This document shows positions 5,506 to 9,026 of a stretch of 9,026 nt of DNA, piece after piece. The translations under genes were made by a program, and so were the position numbers. Origin of the DNA: an uncultured Bacteroidota bacterium (GTDB lineage Bacteria > Bacteroidota > Bacteroidia > Flavobacteriales > Flavobacteriaceae). Below the pieces are notes generated by a model. It made no database searches. It worked only from the letters and a program-made list of their open reading frames with translations, and was not told where the DNA came from. The stretch spans positions 1 to 9,026 of the forward strand of contig CACLQG010000040.1 in assembly GCA_902609035.1 (NCBI GenBank), in the 5' to 3' direction. The stretch's first letter is position 1. Every line of letters starts with the position of its first letter.

Positions 5506-7914
5506 ATGAAGAAATTGATTGAGTTGTTTTTAACCCTACAGAACCTCAAGCACCTCGCCATAATTTTTGGTTTTGGCCTTTTCTCTGTTTCATTTTTCTA
5601 TCCAGTATTGTCGGGTAAGAAATTAGTACAATCTGATATTAGCCAGTATAATGGAATGTCAAGGCAAATTAACGATTATCGTGAAAATAAAAATGAAGAA
5701 ATTTATTGGATTGACAATGCTTTTGGTGGAATGCCTACTTATCAATTGGGAGCTCGTTATCCATATGATTTTTTAACCCCAATTCATAAGATCTTCCAAT
5801 TGATTCCTCAACCTGCAGAAATCCTATTCTTGTATCTTTTAAGTGCCTATGTTTTTTTACTCATCATCAAAATGCCAGTCCCTATTGCTGTTTTTGGTGC
5901 CATTGCCTATGCTTTCTCTACTTATTTATTAATCATTTTACAAGTAGGTCATAATACCAAAGCTCAGGCATTAGCTTATATGCCCTTGGTGATAGGTGGG
6001 CTGTACCTGATATTGAGTGATCAACGCTTAAGAGGATTTATTTTAACTGTTACAGCCTTGTCCATGCAGATTAGGGCGAATCACTACCAAATGACTTATT
6101 ATATGCTTTTGCTGATGCTTGTTTTCGTTGTTGTTTATGGTATTCAAGCATTGAAAAGTAAAACGCTTAAGACTTTCATTAATCAATCCCTTGTTCTTGT
6201 TTTGGCAGGAATATTAGCCCTTGGACTCAATGCGCCTCCACTTTTGGCAACAATGGAATATACAGAATTCAGTACCCGAGGCAAAACAGAATTAAAATTA
6301 AATCCCGATGGTAGTCCTAAAGAAAATACAGGTGGGTTGAGTAAAGATTATATCACTCAATTTAGCTACGGAATTTTTGAAAGCCTTAATCTTTTGGTGC
6401 CAAGGATCCAAGGCGGCGGTTCTACTGAAAACCTGGGTGAGGGCTCCGAAATTTATAATTTTTTAGTCGAAAGTGGACTGCCCCAATCAAAAGCCAAAAT
6501 TTTTGTCTCTAATGTTCCTACCTATTGGGGAAATCAACCCATCCTAGAAGCACCCGCTTATGTAGGGGTTACTGTTATTTTCCTTGCTTTTTTAGCTGTG
6601 TTTATTGTGAAGGGAAGGTTAAGGAATGCTTTGTTGGGAGGAATAATTTTATCATTACTACTTTCTTGGGGTAAAAATTTAGCTTTTTTGACCCATCTTT
6701 TTATTGATTATTTTCCTTTATATAATAAATTCAGAGCTGTAAGTTCGATTCAAATCATTTTAGAATTTTGCTTTCCTGTTTTGGCTTGCTTGGGCCTCTA
6801 CCGCATCTTTCAAAAATCTGAATCGATAGTCCCTAGTAAAATTTTAAAATGTGGAGGAAGTTTTATTACGTTTTTATTGATCATCTTGTTTTCTAAAGGC
6901 TTTTTTGATTTTTCAGGTGCCATGGATGGCTACCTTCGAGAGGCCTATGGATCTGTATTAATGGATCAAATTATTGCTGCGAGGAAGTCGATTTTTAGCT
7001 ATGATTTGATCAGAGCCATTATTTACTGTTTGTTGATTTCTGCCATCGTATATTATTTCCAAAAGGGTAAACTTTCCAAAAATATTTCCCTTATTGTTTT
7101 AATTGTTTTAATGCTATCAGATTTATTGGGTGTGTCAAGTAGGTATATTGACCGTGATTTATTTGTAAGCCCAAGACAAATAAAAAATCTATTCGTTGCC
7201 AAAGAAGGTGATCAATTGATTTTAAAAGATACTAGTCGTTTTAGGGTTTATGAACCTGGATTTAAACTCTCTGGAGCAAGAACTTCTTTTTTTCACAATT
7301 CTATAGGCGGCTATCATGGTGCAAAACCCAGAAGATTCGAAGAGCTTTATGATTTTTTCAGTAGCCATCAGATTGCCGGTGTAATGGATATGCTGAACGC
7401 TAAATATCTTTTGATTCAGGAAAATAACAAACAAAATGTAATCGAAAACCCAAATGTATTGGGACAGGCTTGGGCGGTTGATTCTCTTTTGCTTAAGGCT
7501 ACTGCAGACGAGGTTCTAGAGTCTATGAAAACCATCGATTTTAAAAGTCAAGCAGTTGTTCTGAAATCTGAGTTTCCAGATGATTTGGAAATACAATACG
7601 ACGCAAGTCAATTGGATAAAATTGAACTTGTAAATAATCACCCTACGCATCTTCAATATAATTTTGAAGCCCGTAAGGATCAACTCATTGTATTTTCTGA
7701 GATGTATTACCCCAAAGGTTGGCATGTTACTATAGATAAAGAAAAAGCCGACTTTTTCCCTATCAATTATGTACTTAGAGGATTAAAAGTTCCCCAGGGA
7801 AATCATACCATTGATTTTATATTTGACCCTCCAGTGATCAAAAAGGGAGCATACATTAGGCTGATTACCCTATTGGTATTTACAGCTATTATCTCCTTTT
7901 TTTGGATACCATAG
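5506..7914 (+). CDS. YfhO-family multi-spanning membrane protein
   Basis: An 802 aa polytopic inner-membrane protein of the YfhO family (PF09586), which resembles GT-C-fold glycosyltransferases. Gram-positive relatives are implicated in glycosylating teichoic acids, and the substrate in Bacteroidota is not established. A first membrane helix at 17-36 is followed by a non-cytoplasmic loop with QSDISQ (Asp44) and IDNAFGGMPTYQ (69-80), where GT-C enzymes keep acidic residues. Further helices lie at about 104-122, 125-145, 155-170, 197-212, 228-245, 352-369, 376-390, 412-432, 453-463, 501-517 and 527-541. FPLYNKFRAVS (403-413) is family-typical. A soluble domain follows from about 545, including MLNAKYLL (629-636) and YYPKGWHVTID (734-744), then a final helix at 783-799. 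The ATG at 5506 gives a normal N-terminus and lies inside the frameshifted end of DUF4834. The flippase gene follows after 33 bases. Confidence 0.88.
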   Translation: MKKLIELFLTLQNLKHLAIIFGFGLFSVSFFYPVLSGKKLVQSDISQYNGMSRQINDYRENKNEEIYWIDNAFGGMPTYQLGARYPYDFLTPIHKIFQLIPQPAEILFLYLLSAYVFLLIIKMPVPIAVFGAIAYAFSTYLLIILQVGHNTKAQALAYMPLVIGGLYLILSDQRLRGFILTVTALSMQIRANHYQMTYYMLLLMLVFVVVYGIQALKSKTLKTFINQSLVLVLAGILALGLNAPPLLATMEYTEFSTRGKTELKLNPDGSPKENTGGLSKDYITQFSYGIFESLNLLVPRIQGGGSTENLGEGSEIYNFLVESGLPQSKAKIFVSNVPTYWGNQPILEAPAYVGVTVIFLAFLAVFIVKGRLRNALLGGIILSLLLSWGKNLAFLTHLFIDYFPLYNKFRAVSSIQIILEFCFPVLACLGLYRIFQKSESIVPSKILKCGGSFITFLLIILFSKGFFDFSGAMDGYLREAYGSVLMDQIIAARKSIFSYDLIRAIIYCLLISAIVYYFQKGKLSKNISLIVLIVLMLSDLLGVSSRYIDRDLFVSPRQIKNLFVAKEGDQLILKDTSRFRVYEPGFKLSGARTSFFHNSIGGYHGAKPRRFEELYDFFSSHQIAGVMDMLNAKYLLIQENNKQNVIENPNVLGQAWAVDSLLLKATADEVLESMKTIDFKSQAVVLKSEFPDDLEIQYDASQLDKIELVNNHPTHLQYNFEARKDQLIVFSEMYYPKGWHVTIDKEKADFFPINYVLRGLKVPQGNHTIDFIFDPPVIKKGAYIRLITLLVFTAIISFFWIP

Positions 7915-7947
7915 ATTTAAATTTAAGTCTAACTGAATTTAAATGAA

Positions 7948-9026
7948 ATGGGTATTATAGCCAAACAGTCTTTTTACAACAGCATAAGTATTGGATTGGC
8001 CTTTATTATTGGGGCTTTCAATACCTTATATTTATATCCTACTCACATGGGTAGTTCCCTTCAGGGACTTGTTGTAGCGCTATTGGCTTTATCCAATTTG
8101 GTTCAACCATTTATATCTTTTGGGGTACAACATGCAGTGATTAAGTTTTACAGTAGTACGAAGAGTAAAGCGGAAAAAGATAAACTTTTGAGTTTCTCTA
8201 TTATCCTTCCGCTATTAATCTTTACCGCAATACTATTGATTACATATTTATTTTATGAACAGATAACCGAATTTATTGCCTCAGAAAATAAGCAGATTGG
8301 TAGATATGCCTATTTGATTATCGCAGTGGCATTTTCTACGGCATTATTCGAGTTGTTTTACAACTGGCTTAGGATTCAATTGTTTTCAGTATTCGGTAAT
8401 TTTTTAAAGGAATTTTTTCCACGTGTCTTGATTTTTACTTTGCTGTTGGTTTATTCATCTGGGTCGTTAGACCTTGATGGATTTATTATGGCTTTGATTG
8501 TTGGGTATTACATCAGGTTATTTTTGGTTATAGTTTATAGTCTCGTTAAGTACACTCCAAAATTCTCATTTAGTTTGCCTTTACAGTTTAAATCGATGTT
8601 TCGATATAGTATTTTGATTTTTATGTCTGGAACTGCAGCCAGCTTGATTTTGGATATTGATAAATCAATGATTTCCAATATTTTAACAGTTGAAAATGTC
8701 GCCTATTATAGTGTGGCAGTATTTATTGCTGCCGTAATAGAATTCCCCGGAAGAGCCATGTTTCAGATCGTTAGTCCCCTAGTAGCTAAAGCCATCAATG
8801 AAAAGGATAATGGGAAACTATCTAACCTTTTGAGAAAAAGTTCCAATAACCTTTTATTAGTTTCGGGATTGCTCTTTCTATTAATCAATTTGAATTTAGA
8901 TGATTTTTATGAATGGATTAATCTGGACAATTATAAGGTTGCACTTGAGGTAGTACTTATTGTGTCTGTGGGTAAATTATTTACCATGTCAATGGGTTGC
9001 TTAAACAACATCATTACCAATTCTCA
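7948..9026 (+). CDS. Wzx/MATE-like polysaccharide flippase (oligosaccharide flippase family), 3' end outside window
   Basis: The frame is open from the ATG at 7948 to the right edge, giving 359 residues of a protein whose family usually has about 430-500. An ATG at 7943 is followed by a stop after five codons and is rejected. The sequence is a chain of hydrophobic helices at roughly 12-30, 38-60, 83-103, 119-138, 157-170, 178-200, 220-236, 251-268, 300-316 and 332-350. The first helix pair (SFYNSISIGLAFIIGAFNTLYL) and the ILDIDKSMISNIL segment (234-246) followed by VAYYSVAVFIAAVIEFP resemble lipid-linked oligosaccharide flippases of the MOP superfamily. Such proteins move undecaprenyl-linked glycan units across the inner membrane. 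Position directly after the YfhO-like gene, with a 33-base gap and the same strand, suggests co-expression in an envelope-glycan pathway. The specific glycan is unknown. Confidence 0.85.
   Translation, partial: MGIIAKQSFYNSISIGLAFIIGAFNTLYLYPTHMGSSLQGLVVALLALSNLVQPFISFGVQHAVIKFYSSTKSKAEKDKLLSFSIILPLLIFTAILLITYLFYEQITEFIASENKQIGRYAYLIIAVAFSTALFELFYNWLRIQLFSVFGNFLKEFFPRVLIFTLLLVYSSGSLDLDGFIMALIVGYYIRLFLVIVYSLVKYTPKFSFSLPLQFKSMFRYSILIFMSGTAASLILDIDKSMISNILTVENVAYYSVAVFIAAVIEFPGRAMFQIVSPLVAKAINEKDNGKLSNLLRKSSNNLLLVSGLLFLLINLNLDDFYEWINLDNYKVALEVVLIVSVGKLFTMSMGCLNNIITNS

Noticed and set aside
7222..7725. Two minus-strand readings inside the YfhO-like gene
   Set aside because: Both lie opposite conserved YfhO segments and show no domain, start context or neighbour logic.

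Overview
The window reads as a chromosomal segment of a Bacteroidota bacterium, most likely a Cytophagales (Cyclobacteriaceae-like) lineage. This is inferred from family content (DUF4834, YfhO, a Bacteroidota-type 'INSNRPG' outer-membrane transporter-like protein, an eCIS-core/DUF4157 protein), low GC, A-rich leaders without clear Shine-Dalgarno sites, and a TAnnTTTG promoter element. No species can be named from sequence alone.

Layout. (1) Bases 1-1283, plus strand: the 3' part of a gene with an N-terminal eCIS-core/DUF4157 domain (HExxH) and a C-terminal domain resembling a permuted papain-fold (NlpC/P60- or LRAT-like) enzyme. The conserved domain continues in frame to the left edge, so the true start lies outside the window. 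(2) Bases 1284-1511: AT-rich spacer between convergent genes, holding a long imperfect inverted repeat. (3) Bases 5184 down to 1512, minus strand: three co-oriented genes, namely an outer-membrane beta-barrel transporter-like protein broken by a one-base frameshift, a GNAT-like protein 3 bases downstream, and mnmE (tRNA-modification GTPase) after a 69-base spacer. (4) Bases 5185-5298: divergent intergenic region with a good Bacteroidota -7 element. (5) Bases 5299-9026, plus strand: DUF4834 (apparently also frameshifted, in a poly-A cluster), a YfhO-family membrane protein, and a Wzx/MATE-like polysaccharide flippase cut by the right edge. The last two suggest envelope-glycan modification and export.

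Main points of interest. Two neighbouring divergent genes each need a single-base correction in an A/T homopolymer, about 470 bp apart, to restore family-typical proteins. Both corrections can be seen directly from protein signatures that continue in the next frame. This could reflect assembly error, real decay, or slippage-tolerant expression. The second point is the DUF4157-plus-C-terminal-enzyme architecture, which shows a sharp base-composition change between its two halves, as expected for a modular effector. No tRNA, rRNA, CRISPR array or insertion sequence was recognised.
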